Source: Bacillus multifaciens
GTDB taxonomy: Bacteria > Bacillota > Bacilli > Bacillales > Bacillaceae_G
Assembly: GCF_030756675.1 (NCBI RefSeq)
Contig: NZ_JAVBXD010000009.1
Span: 60,047-124,046, forward strand
Reading direction: 5' to 3'
Length of the DNA: 64,000 nt
Of the stretch, positions 35,292 to 44,282 are shown piece after piece. A program made the translations under genes and the position numbers. Position 1 is the stretch's first letter, and every line of letters begins with the position of its first letter. The notes under the pieces were generated by a model that saw only the letters and a list, made by a program, of their open reading frames with translations, did no database searches and was not told where the DNA came from.

Positions 35292-36260
35292 TTAATAATC
35301 TCGACCTTTTCCAGAATCTGTGATTTCCACTAACATTTCTGGATATGGTTCGAAATACGTTTGTCTTAATAAATATGTTTCTTCAAATCGGATTGCCCAA
35401 GACTTTAAAACGGTAAGTAAACTGCTTAATGGTATTTTCTTTTCGGCATACTTACTGAGTAAAGAAAGAAAATGGTCTTTTTCTTCTTTCTTCAATTTAT
35501 TTTTAAAATACCCCAAAATATGCTGACATACGTTGATATTTGATGTATACCGCGGTGTCCGGTTTAGCAATACGTACAATATTTCTTCATATTTTGCAAA
35601 CACTTCATCAATCGAATGCTTTTCCTTATTCGCAATGATGCGCCCCAATTCTTTTTGCTTCGTTTGATTATATGCCATGAATAAATACTTATGATTAGAC
35701 TGAAATTCAACTAATACTTTCATGTTCTTATTTTTCTTCAATGTTTTAAAATGCGCAAGTGTAAATAGCTGCGTCAAAAAATGTTCACGAATGATAAAAT
35801 TCGACAATCTTCCTTCTTCCTCAATCGCTAAATGTGAAAATCGCGCTAAAACTGCACTACCAAATAATCCGGCACCCTTGCCTTTTGTGGGTGCTTTTTC
35901 TAATCCAGCATATATTTTCACGTCACGTGTTCCGCAGCTTGGTGACCTATTTTTTAAAATAAAACCATCCACATCCGGTAGAGAGGATAAAAATAAATCT
36001 GAAAACTGCTGCATTTTCTCCGTCAAATCAGCACCTGTTGATGGCTGCACTAATTTTTGCGTTCCATCATGTTCCACAATACGAATTGTTTCTCTTGGAA
36101 TCCCAAGTCCAATCTCCACTTCTGGACAAACTGGGATGAATTCTACATATGGCTGTAAATTACGTACGGTTGCATCGGACAGCTTATCACCGTTATAACG
36201 ACATGCTTCAAATTCTAAACATTTACTTACGACAACTGTTGGTTTTACAAATTGCCTCAT
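35292..36260 (-). CDS. DUF523-DUF1722 protein (TudS-like)
   Basis: 322 residues, ATG 36260. Residues ~8-150 are DUF523 with Cys14 (VSKCLEFEAC), Cys45 (PVCPEVEIGLG) and Cys109 (NRSPSCG), the three positions that hold the 4Fe-4S cluster of thiouracil desulfidase TudS. Residues ~170-310 are DUF1722 (YbgA). A role in sulfur removal from thiolated bases or in repair is inference. It is the last gene of a four-gene operon, 4 bases after tetR, so it shares that regulation. Confidence 0.8.
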   Translation of the reverse strand: MRQFVKPTVVVSKCLEFEACRYNGDKLSDATVRNLQPYVEFIPVCPEVEIGLGIPRETIRIVEHDGTQKLVQPSTGADLTEKMQQFSDLFLSSLPDVDGFILKNRSPSCGTRDVKIYAGLEKAPTKGKGAGLFGSAVLARFSHLAIEEEGRLSNFIIREHFLTQLFTLAHFKTLKKNKNMKVLVEFQSNHKYLFMAYNQTKQKELGRIIANKEKHSIDEVFAKYEEILYVLLNRTPRYTSNINVCQHILGYFKNKLKKEEKDHFLSLLSKYAEKKIPLSSLLTVLKSWAIRFEETYLLRQTYFEPYPEMLVEITDSGKGRDY

Positions 36261-36264
36261 ATGA

Positions 36265-36918
36265 TTACCTCCGAGGAGTTAGCCCGTATAAAATGAATTG
36301 AACGGTAGATTCGATTTCCGTCTCATCATCCCATTGTTCTTCTGGTAATAATAAAAAACGAGTTAAAATCAAGCCAATAACAGCTGATAAAGTGAATCGT
36401 AATACTGCTGGAGTTGGAAGTTCAATAATTTGTCCTTGTTTCTGAAAGTGATCCACAATGTTTTCAAAACGAGAGTAAATTTCCTTTGCGAGTAATTGTT
36501 GGATTTCATCTTTCAATTCAGGTTGAAACGGTACTTCTTGAATTAAAATTTTCAGCATTGGGAAATGTTTTCTCGCAAATTCAAAGCGGTTTCGGATCAC
36601 CGTACGTAAGAAATTTTCATATGAATCATACGTATTTTCAAATATTTCTTTCGCGAAAGTTTGTACGAAGAACGGAGCAGCAAACTTCGTTAACGTTGGC
36701 ATCACAACAGCAAACAACAAATCTTTTTTCGTTTTATAGTAGCGAAAAATCGTCCCTTCTGCTACACCGGCACGCTTCGCAATTTCACTCGTTGAAGTTG
36801 CCGAATACCCTTTCTCACTAAACATGTCTACCGCCGCTTCTAAAATGCGCATTTGCCGTTCATTGCGCTTATCTGTTCCTGTGGCGGCAATTAGTTCTTC
36901 TAGCCAATCCTCTTTCAT
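36265..36918 (-). CDS. TetR-family regulator of ABC operon
   Basis: 217 residues, ATG 36918. HTH at ~22-65: AAVDMFSEKGYSATSTSEIA and EGTIFRYYKTKKDLLFAV. Third gene of the operon, so probably an autorepressor acting on the palindrome 38715-38728 at the operon promoter. Ligand likely a toxic substrate of the exporter. Confidence 0.9.
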   Translation of the reverse strand: MKEDWLEELIAATGTDKRNERQMRILEAAVDMFSEKGYSATSTSEIAKRAGVAEGTIFRYYKTKKDLLFAVVMPTLTKFAAPFFVQTFAKEIFENTYDSYENFLRTVIRNRFEFARKHFPMLKILIQEVPFQPELKDEIQQLLAKEIYSRFENIVDHFQKQGQIIELPTPAVLRFTLSAVIGLILTRFLLLPEEQWDDETEIESTVQFILYGLTPRR

Positions 36919-36940
36919 AAAATACCCCTTTTTCGTTCCA

Positions 36941-37960
36941 TTATATTCTTCTATGCTTCTTCAAAGCAAACACGTTACCAAATGTAAACACAATCGCAAA
37001 TAATAATAAAACGCCAAGATCGCCAGCAATTTCGCTAAATCCTTGATTTCGAATCATAACTTGCCGCATCGCATCTGCACCGTATGTTAATGGAAATAAC
37101 TTTCCTAATAGTTGTAACCACGTATTCATAGATTCAATCGGAAATAAACCAGAAAAGAAAATTTGCGGCACGATGACTAATGGGATAAACTGAATCATTT
37201 GAAATTCATTGTTTGCATATGCTGATAAAAATGTTCCAAGTGTTAACGCTGTTAATGAAAGCATGCATGTAATGAGTAGCGTCAGCCAAGGCGAACCTGC
37301 AACATATAAATCAAGAACATACACAGAAAAACTAACAATGAGTACAGATTGGAAAAATGCAAAGATACCAAATCCAATTATATAACCTGCGACAATTTCC
37401 CAGCGCCGAATTGGCGTCGATAACAATCGTTCCAAAGTACCGCTTAAACGCTCCCTGACAAATGAAACTCCTGATAAAATAAAAACAAAGAAGAATGTAA
37501 AGAAACCGATTAATACCGGACCTAATCCATCAAACATCGTAAAATCAGCTGATCCATGCAAATAAGAAACATCAGGCTTCATAGTCGTCGTTTCGGTTTT
37601 CTCCATACTCTTTTGCAAAACTTGCATGACAGCACGATTTTTCGATGAATCACTGCCTTCTAACGTTACTTTCATCTTTCCCTGTTCTACAATAACTATC
37701 GCATCAATTGTTTGATCTTCTAATTTACTTTGTGCTTTCTCTTTATCATACTCATAAAAAGAAGCATTTTGTTTTTTCATTGCGTCTACAATTGGTGCTG
37801 GTACATCGACTAAAGCAATATGAGGCTTATAATCTTTTTGTGTGAATACAAGTGAAAGAAGCCAAAGAAGTAGCATCGGTGCTCCGAACATAAGCGCAAG
37901 TGACCGTCTATCTCGGAAAAACTGACGAATAATACGGATAACAACTCCAAATACTCTCAT
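36941..37960 (-). CDS. ABC-2 type exporter permease
   Basis: 339 residues, ATG 37960, overlapping the ATPase stop by 4 bases. One helix at ~20-40, an extracellular domain to ~150, then five helices (ABC2_membrane_3) with SFVRERLSGTLERLLSTPI, the typical coupling region. Drug or lipid exporter of the YhgE/DrrB-like class; substrate unknown. Confidence 0.9.
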   Translation of the reverse strand: MRVFGVVIRIIRQFFRDRRSLALMFGAPMLLLWLLSLVFTQKDYKPHIALVDVPAPIVDAMKKQNASFYEYDKEKAQSKLEDQTIDAIVIVEQGKMKVTLEGSDSSKNRAVMQVLQKSMEKTETTTMKPDVSYLHGSADFTMFDGLGPVLIGFFTFFFVFILSGVSFVRERLSGTLERLLSTPIRRWEIVAGYIIGFGIFAFFQSVLIVSFSVYVLDLYVAGSPWLTLLITCMLSLTALTLGTFLSAYANNEFQMIQFIPLVIVPQIFFSGLFPIESMNTWLQLLGKLFPLTYGADAMRQVMIRNQGFSEIAGDLGVLLLFAIVFTFGNVFALKKHRRI

Positions 37961-38688
37961 CGTTCCATCGCTCCTTCCAGTAAAAAGACATCCTCAATAC
38001 GTCCAGATGTTGTTCTCGCTTTTAATTCTACCGGGGAACCAGTTGCAATTAACTTCCCCTCACGAATTAAACCGAGACGTTCACAAAACTCAGCTTCATC
38101 CATAATGTGCGTTGTCACAATAATTGTTGTTCCTTGTTTTTTCAGCTCATAAAATTTATCCCAAATTGATTTTCGAAGAACAGGATCAATCCCAACAGTT
38201 GGTTCATCTAAAATAAGAAGCCTTGGTTCATGCAAAAGTGACATAGCAAGTGATAAGCGCTTCTTCATTCCACCGGAAAAATGTTGCACTTGTTTTTTTG
38301 CATCCTCAGATAACTGCACAAGCTCAAATACTTCAGAGATACGTTCTCTCTTTTGTTTTCCCTTTAATCCATACATTGTCGCGATAAAATCAGCATTTTC
38401 ATAAGCGGATAGTTCTTCATACAATGCATCAGCTTGCGCCATATACCCGATGTGTTTCATTCCATTTAAATTCGGCATAACTGTTTGCAGTGCTGTTACG
38501 TCACCTGACGTTGCTTCACTTATACCTGCAACCATCTTAATAAGAGTGGTTTTGCCAGATCCCGAAGGACCAACTAAGCCAAAAATTTCAGCTTCGCGGA
38601 CAGAAAATGAAATATCTTGAATCACTTGTTTCTTTCCAAAGTACTTGGAAACATGATTAAGCGTTACAGCCTCGTTTATTAGAGACAT
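37957..38688 (-). CDS. ABC exporter ATP-binding protein
   Basis: 243 residues, ATG 38688 behind GAGGAGG. Walker A GPSGSGKTT, signature FSGGMKKR, Walker B LLILDEPTVG, H-loop TTHIMDE: DrrA/CcmA class. First gene of the operon with the TetR operator directly upstream. Confidence 0.93.
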   Translation of the reverse strand: MSLINEAVTLNHVSKYFGKKQVIQDISFSVREAEIFGLVGPSGSGKTTLIKMVAGISEATSGDVTALQTVMPNLNGMKHIGYMAQADALYEELSAYENADFIATMYGLKGKQKRERISEVFELVQLSEDAKKQVQHFSGGMKKRLSLAMSLLHEPRLLILDEPTVGIDPVLRKSIWDKFYELKKQGTTIIVTTHIMDEAEFCERLGLIREGKLIATGSPVELKARTTSGRIEDVFLLEGAMER

Positions 38689-38714
38689 AAACTTTCCTCC
38701 TCTTTATTTTAATG

Positions 38715-38759
38715 AGTGAGTACTCACTTTTATTTTAACCTAATTTTAATCTATGTCAA
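38715..38759 (-). promoter_or_regulatory. Promoter with TetR operator
   Basis: Minus strand: TTGACA (38754-38759), 17 bases, AAAATA (38731-38736), followed at the start point by the perfect palindrome AGTGAGTACTCACT (38715-38728). Likely site of the TetR protein encoded in the operon. Confidence 0.78.
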
Positions 38760-39011
38760 AAGGTTCTTTTTGTTGTTGATTTCAAACACCTTTTCCTGCC
38801 TCATGCTGCAGTTTAGTAATTAAGTTTGAAAAAAAGACACTGCTAATCCTTATTAGACAGTAAGCAAAAAGAATCTATTTTGAAAATAGATCAATCAAAA
38901 TGGATTCTACATTTTTGATAAAGATGTGATTTTTATCAAAAAGTTTACTTGTGTTAGGCTAGACTATGTTGGACATTTTATACTAGTAAAAATGATTCGT
39001 AGATATTATCA

Positions 39012-39152
39012 CTATCTAAAAAAATGTTTTATTGCTTCAAGTTGTATTTTATGATTACATTCTTCACAACAATATTTTCCTTCCCGATTTTTCTTAAATC
39101 GCTTATATTTTTCAGTTCTTTCATTTGAAACTATTTCTATAACAGCGAATAG
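39012..39152 (-). pseudogene. Fragment with a Cys pair
   Basis: Reads ... ERTEKYKRFKKNREGKYCCEECNHKI and a stop at 39012. It looks like the end of a small zinc-ribbon or DNA-associated protein; too short to name. Lies in the gene-poor 38760-39612 stretch, where I see only this, the SDR scrap and AT-rich hairpins (38927-38945). Confidence 0.35.
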
Positions 39153-39321
39153 CGTGTTTTTTATTGATTCACACGAACCTTTCTACTTACTTTACATACA
39201 AACCTCATTAATTTCTGTGGACTGATGTAAATAATGCGAAAATAATGTCTATCGTTCTTCGCATCGGCATTGGACAAATAATTAGTTTATTTTTATAAAT
39301 ACCATTAAGCGTTATTTTTGC

Positions 39322-39483
39322 CTACGGAGACATCATTTTTTGTTTTTTCAACTGTTCAGTTATCACTGATTTATCAATATTAACTGCTTTTGCGGTATGG
39401 AAAATTGGCGTATCAACGAATGTGGGGCATAATGTGCTTACTTTAATACCATATTCTTCTGCTTCATAATGTAAAGATGTGAG
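39322..39483 (-). pseudogene. Short-chain dehydrogenase, C-terminal scrap
   Basis: Frame reads SLHYEAEEYGIKVSTLCPTF then VDTPIFHTA and a stop at 39322, the region after the catalytic Tyr of SDR enzymes. The upstream part is missing. Confidence 0.65.
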
Positions 39484-39612
39484 TATTCATATACAATATT
39501 TCGGCATTTTCTTCTCGCTAATTTAACTGATGAATCCACTTTTCAAATGTTTATTCACTTGGTCTAGATATCTATTCAAAACAAAAAATGAAATAAAGAA
39601 CCGTTTAAAAAC

Positions 39613-39650
39613 AAAAAAATTCTTCAACATAAATGCTGAAGAATTTTTTA
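39613..39650 (-). terminator. Terminator of gtrA-like gene
   Basis: AAAAAAATTCTTCA / TGAAGAATTTTTT hairpin, 10 bases past the stop. Confidence 0.85.
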
Positions 39651-39659
39651 TAATATGTT

Positions 39660-40052
39660 TTACATAGCAGCTTCTTTTTTTGTAACTAATATTTTTTTAG
39701 ATATTGCAAATGTAAAAGGAATTGCGATTACAGATGATATTAAAGGTGCAATATCTTTATTTAAATTCAATACATCAACTAAAACATAAATACTAATTGT
39801 CGTAATGATAAAGTTTACAATATAAGTTAATGGAAACTGGAAAAACTTCTTTAATGTTACTTTTGTTTTATAAGTAAAGTATGTATTCATAAAAAAAGAA
39901 CCAATCATACTTATGATAAAAGCAATACTATGTGAAGTTAAAACATGAAAATGAAAAACATGGGTAAATAATAAATAGAGTAGCCAGTAGTTTAATGTAT
40001 TCATACATCCTACAAAAACAAATCTAATTATTTGTTTGTAATTATTGTTCAT
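39660..40052 (-). CDS. GtrA-family membrane protein
   Basis: 130 residues from ATG 40052 (GGAGG); the upstream frame extension lacks a site. Four membrane helices with FVFVGCMNTLNYWLLYLLF and SFFMNTYFTYKTK, the GtrA pattern. Such proteins help lipid-linked sugars across the membrane or act with a glycosyltransferase; none is encoded here, so it is an orphan. Confidence 0.85.
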   Translation of the reverse strand: MNNNYKQIIRFVFVGCMNTLNYWLLYLLFTHVFHFHVLTSHSIAFIISMIGSFFMNTYFTYKTKVTLKKFFQFPLTYIVNFIITTISIYVLVDVLNLNKDIAPLISSVIAIPFTFAISKKILVTKKEAAM

Positions 40053-40207
40053 CGTCAACCTCCTTTCACGCAAATTATACCATTCTAAGAAATTGTTAAC
40101 AATTTGAGGATTATATACGACCACTTATCAGTAATAAAGAAAGGCTCACTCTTAAGATAACAAGGAATGCATTTTTTACTTACTGCTTGAATAAATGATT
40201 CCACAAA

Positions 40208-40669
40208 TTAATATAATTTTTCAACTTGCTTTATAAACGAAGATACGTTTCCTAAACAACAAGAACCTTGAGGATTATTTACCTCGCACCCACAACGATT
40301 TGCTTTAATATGCATTGATATCTCATGTACCGCTTCGCTCTTTCCCGTTTGCTTTATTTCTTCACGAATACGTGCTCGTGTCCAATTAAAACAGTAACAA
40401 GCAAGTACATCTTCTTTTAAATCTTTTTGAAAAACAGGAACCTTAAGATCGTTTTTGATAAATACTTGCTGTTCTTCATTAAAGTACACTACATTACATT
40501 CTTGCTCTGAACAAAAGTAGTATGTTTTATCTGACTCTAATTGAGCGAGGGCATTAGCGTTCAGTAAGCCTTCTAATGTAATCAACTTGACTTGTTTTCC
40601 TTTCGTTTTGGATAAAGGACAAACAACATTGCTAGTTACACTTTTCGAAGCACCACAGCAGCTTTCCAT
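40208..40669 (-). CDS. CopZ-like iron-sulfur/metal chaperone
   Basis: 153 residues, ATG 40669 behind AAAGGAGG. Cys-rich: CCG at the N-terminus, CPLS, YFCSEQECNVVYF, LACYCFNWTRA and a C-terminal CGCEVNNPQGSCCLG. The middle matches the N-terminal 2Fe-2S/Zn domain of archaeal CopZ ((2Fe-2S)-binding BFD-like). Usually linked to metal or mercury handling; no metal ATPase is present here. Confidence 0.75.
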   Translation of the reverse strand: MESCCGASKSVTSNVVCPLSKTKGKQVKLITLEGLLNANALAQLESDKTYYFCSEQECNVVYFNEEQQVFIKNDLKVPVFQKDLKEDVLACYCFNWTRARIREEIKQTGKSEAVHEISMHIKANRCGCEVNNPQGSCCLGNVSSFIKQVEKLY

Positions 40670-40957
40670 TTTATATAAAGCCTCCTTTCTTCAACACTCA
40701 AAAATTTTTCAATTTTATTTAATTAAAAAACTTCAGCTATTAAGCTTTAAATAAATTACACCATATCATTATTCATACGTAATTTTAAGGGTTTCTACTT
40801 AATATCCGTCTGCTAAAGCATGAAAAATAGAGTTTGATTTTTAAGGAGAAACTTTTGCTAAAAAATAATGTACCTTCCTTACCATAAATAATAATATACA
40901 TACGCTCTTTATCTTACTAATCAATACTCTCTTCTTTTAGAGAATTCCATTCTTACC

Positions 40958-42631
40958 TTATTTCGTTACAGGCGGCAATGCTGAATATTCCTGATCTTTT
41001 GCAGTCAATGTTTCTTGTTTTTTTAACATAAATAACTTATCGCCAACTCCGTAGCATTTCCCTTCATCAGTTAACCAAATAAAACGAAGAGCTACTTTCG
41101 CAGTTTCTCCTTCAAAATTTGGCAAATCCACTACATGATCCAAATATAATATAGGGTCTTGATAGGGCTGTTCATTTTGATAAGGTTGTTTCCAGGTATA
41201 TGTATTTCCTTTTTCGTCCTTTAACTTTCCTAAAATAAAGACTGGCCACGGATTTTTTCTACTAAAAGAAGCATCCATTTTATATTTTCTAGGGAGTGGG
41301 CTTACTTCTATTGTTTCGTTTGCAAAAGCTTGATCAATATCAATATCATTTGTTTGAGTTTGCCCTTTGTAAAATTCTCCTTTTTTCGATTGATTCCAAA
41401 ATACCTCTTTAAATAAACTACGATGAGTTTCTGTTGGTAAGACAACGGTATAGCGCTCTTTCTTTGTTTTTTTCGAAATATCCGTGATACTAAGTCCAGG
41501 ATCTGGTGCTTCTTCATCCATACTGATTTGTCTGTCGTTTTGATTTTCTCCAAATAACTTTTTAGCTTTTTGAGTAGGTTCTTCCGCATTCACTAATGAA
41601 ATCGCTGATATAGAAATAACAGCAGTAAGACCCAATAGCGACCAACGATACGATTTTTTTTGAAATTGTTTAATCATCAAAATTCTCCTTTTTAATGCTA
41701 GCTTGTTCCTTGTTAAATTTGCTAAGCTCGGAATCTGATAACGATTTGAATAGTTTTCTATTAAATTGATAATTGTATGTCCGTAAGCAATTCTCTGTTC
41801 ACAATCGATATATGTAAGCGCAAGTGCATCACATGCAATCTCTTGATCTTCACGCATACGGTAATATGCATACCAAAGAATTGGATTAAACCAGTGTAAA
41901 ATAAGTACGCTATTCATCAAACAATTCATGCCAACGTCTTTTCGCTTCACATGCGCTAATTCATGGTAGAAAATAAAACGTAGTTGATCATCATCTAGCG
42001 TTCTCATATGATTTTCAGATAGCAAGATTCTCGGTTTTATAAACCCAAGAACTGTTGGACTTGAGATGTTACCAGATACAACTATAGGAATATTTCGTTT
42101 AATAGACATTGTACGTTTACAATGCTCCAAAAGATTGATAATTCTTTTCTCAGTAATAAGTGGTTGTTTTTTTATATACATATAGACACGCTTGTTTAAT
42201 ACAATCATAAAAATTCCAAAACAAACAACGCCAAACAACCACACATATAGTACAATTTTGTAAACTGAACTGTAATTTTTATGGTGCGATTTTGATTGGG
42301 TAAATGATCCTTTTCCTCTTTCAATAGTGACTGCTTCACCGGAAACATTTGTCTTTTCATAATTCACAGTAGAAACATTGACAGTAGGAGGAACTTCACG
42401 ATTCGGTAAGAAGATGTTATATATACTGTACGAGCTTTCAGGTGCAGACGGTAAAAGTAACCGAAAAATAACAATAATCCATACTATATACTGCCATCTC
42501 GGCGTTAGCTTGTTTTTAAGCACAAGTTTAATAAATAAAATGATTCCAACTAAAATACTAGCCATTAATGAAGATTCAAGTATCCAATTGAAAACTTGCG
42601 TAAGTTGACTATTTAAAATTTCTATACTCAT
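40958..42631 (-). CDS. BlaR1/MecR1-like M56 sensor protease
   Basis: 557 residues, ATG 42631, overlapping the BlaI stop by 4 bases. Four helices (~20-40, ~45-60, ~120-140, ~325-345) and the zinc motif FYHELAHVKRKD with a downstream Glu (DQEIACDALA). In BlaR1/MecR1 the C-terminus is a penicillin-binding sensor with SxxK; here the ~200-residue outer part has no such motif (it reads like an unrelated beta-rich domain). It should cleave the BlaI partner upon signal, but the signal is unlikely to be a beta-lactam. Confidence 0.82.
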   Translation of the reverse strand: MSIEILNSQLTQVFNWILESSLMASILVGIILFIKLVLKNKLTPRWQYIVWIIVIFRLLLPSAPESSYSIYNIFLPNREVPPTVNVSTVNYEKTNVSGEAVTIERGKGSFTQSKSHHKNYSSVYKIVLYVWLFGVVCFGIFMIVLNKRVYMYIKKQPLITEKRIINLLEHCKRTMSIKRNIPIVVSGNISSPTVLGFIKPRILLSENHMRTLDDDQLRFIFYHELAHVKRKDVGMNCLMNSVLILHWFNPILWYAYYRMREDQEIACDALALTYIDCEQRIAYGHTIINLIENYSNRYQIPSLANLTRNKLALKRRILMIKQFQKKSYRWSLLGLTAVISISAISLVNAEEPTQKAKKLFGENQNDRQISMDEEAPDPGLSITDISKKTKKERYTVVLPTETHRSLFKEVFWNQSKKGEFYKGQTQTNDIDIDQAFANETIEVSPLPRKYKMDASFSRKNPWPVFILGKLKDEKGNTYTWKQPYQNEQPYQDPILYLDHVVDLPNFEGETAKVALRFIWLTDEGKCYGVGDKLFMLKKQETLTAKDQEYSALPPVTK

Positions 42632-43026
42632 CGTTCTTTTCTTCGCTCAGCTTCACTTTTATCATCAAGAATACGTTTAAGTTCATTAATTTCTTCTTGT
42701 GAAAGCTTTTCTTCCTTTAAAAAGTTTACAAGCAATGGTTTCAATGCTGCACCATAAAAACGTTTAAGAAATGACTTTGTTTCTACTTGCAAATAATGAT
42801 CTTGAGAAACTAAAGGATTATATGTATACATTTTTCCGATTTCTTGATGAGCTGATATTGCTTCTTTTTGCACTAATCTGTTAATTAACGTTCGAATTGT
42901 TTTTGGACTCCAATCCATTTTCCCTTCAAGGTCTTTAATAATTTCATTTGCTGTTTGAGGCGCCTTTGACCAAAGAGCTTTCATTATTTCCAGCTCAGCT
43001 TCAGATATTTTAGGGATTTTTTTCAT
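42628..43026 (-). CDS. BlaI/MecI-family repressor
   Basis: 132 residues, ATG 43026. Winged-helix with ISEAELEIMKALWSKAPQTA and WSPKTIRTLINRL; C-terminal dimerisation part follows. It should bind the two TACA-N2-TGTA boxes at 43052-43086 and be inactivated by the next gene product. No beta-lactamase gene is nearby. Confidence 0.92.
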   Translation of the reverse strand: MKKIPKISEAELEIMKALWSKAPQTANEIIKDLEGKMDWSPKTIRTLINRLVQKEAISAHQEIGKMYTYNPLVSQDHYLQVETKSFLKRFYGAALKPLLVNFLKEEKLSQEEINELKRILDDKSEAERRKER

Positions 43027-43051
43027 ATTTATGCTTTCTCCTTTCCAATAT

Positions 43052-43101
43052 TACAAATGTAGTCTAATAAATATATTACATTTGTAGTCTGATATTGTCA
43101 A
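43052..43101 (-). promoter_or_regulatory. blaI-like promoter with two operators
   Basis: Minus strand: TTGACA (43096-43101), 17 bases, TAATAT (43073-43078). Boxes TACATTTGTA (43077-43086) and TACAAATGTA (43052-43061) fit the BlaI/MecI half-site rule and cover the -10 and the start point. Confidence 0.85.
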
Positions 43102-43202
43102 CCATATTTTGGGCATGAAAACAAGTGCAATTTTCATCTTAAAATTGCACTTGTTTAACATAAATAAAGCTTTCACAACAACGAAGAAATAACAAATTAT
43201 AA

Positions 43203-43337
43203 TTAGCTACGTTTTTGTCTCTTATTTGATGAAGGAACTTTAGCGTAACCTGTTTCGTGTGTAGTCGTTCCTTGACCTTCAACTTGAGAAGAGCCAAGAC
43301 CTGCTCTAGAAGGATCCTGTTTAATTTTTCGACCCAC
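43203..43337 (-). CDS. Small hydrophilic protein, spore-protein-like
   Basis: 44 residues from GTG 43337, 7 bases after GGAGGTGA (GTG 43346 overlaps the site). Reads MGRKIKQDPSRAGLGSSQVE and ends NKRQKRS: basic, Gly/Ser/Gln-rich, no hydrophobic stretch. This composition is typical of minor spore core proteins of Bacillus, but I cannot name a family. Followed by no clear terminator. Confidence 0.6.
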   Translation of the reverse strand: MGRKIKQDPSRAGLGSSQVEGQGTTTHETGYAKVPSSNKRQKRS

Positions 43338-43529
43338 TTTGCTCACCTCCAACGTTACTTTTTGCTTTGAGGCGTGAAACTATGCAGGGCAAAGGAAAAG
43401 ATTCCCCTTTTCTCTTAATAAACCGCTTTTTCATAGTTTCTAACAGGAAAGTCAAAAATGTTAGTTGTATATTTAAAGTAAGCTATTTCTTTATAATTTG
43501 AATTCAACTGAAACTGGAGGGATTTTTAA

Positions 43530-44045
43530 TGAAGTATTCTGTCTTACAAGCTTATAATTATCACGTTTGGGCTAACAAAAGGCTTTTTGAACACTTAAAG
43601 ACATTACCAGCAGACATTGTCTACAAAAATACAAAGTGTATTCCCTTCTATTTCACAAACGTTTATACATATGTATATTGCTGATACAATCTAGCTAGGT
43701 ACTTTATTAGAAAAACCTTTTGATGAGATGAAGACATCTGCCATACACCTTACAGAAAAAATAAAAGATACAACTCTTCAAGAAATGGAAAAATTACTTT
43801 TTATTTTATCCGAAGATTATCAAGGATTTTTCGCCCGTGAAGAAAACTTAGAGAAAGTCATTTCACCTGAACATCCTCACTTTGGACGATTAGACACGAA
43901 TGCCTTTGAATTGATTCAACATGTTGTGAATCATGGAACATATCATCGCGGGAATATAACGGCTATGTTAAGACAGTTAGGTTATACGGGAACTTCGACT
44001 GATTATATTTTTTACTTGTATACAATGAGTGGGGCAAATAAATAA
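43530..44045 (+). pseudogene. DinB-family protein, broken
   Basis: ATG 43530 behind GGAGGG. Starts YSVLQAYNYHVWANKRLFEH, a DinB/YjoA opening. A frameshift in the A-run near 43626 is followed in the new frame by SVFPSISQTFIHMYIADTI, then a TAG where the family has TGG (Trp), then LGTLLEKPFDEM and the intact C-terminal half with HVVNHGTYHRGNITAMLRQLG (third metal His). So one frameshift plus one nonsense change. Confidence 0.88.
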
Positions 44046-44149
44046 TTTTTATTTTTTATAAACAAAAATATATAATAAGCAATTGCCATTAAATATCTAA
44101 ACATTTATATTTATTAGGGAAAATATGAATTCTAAATACAGACAAAATA

Positions 44150-44192
44150 AAGCAGATAAGCATTCATCTATTTTGAATGTTTATCTGCTTCT
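44150..44192. terminator. Convergent terminator
   Basis: AAGCAGATAAGCATTC / GAATGTTTATCTGCTT between the DinB remnant and the MFS gene. Confidence 0.8.
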
Positions 44193-44282
44193 TATGTTGA
44201 AGTAAAAATTTTTAGTACTCTAGTTAAATACAATCTTCTTAAAGAAGTTGTATATCTTCACTGAAAGTATATGTAAATCTTT

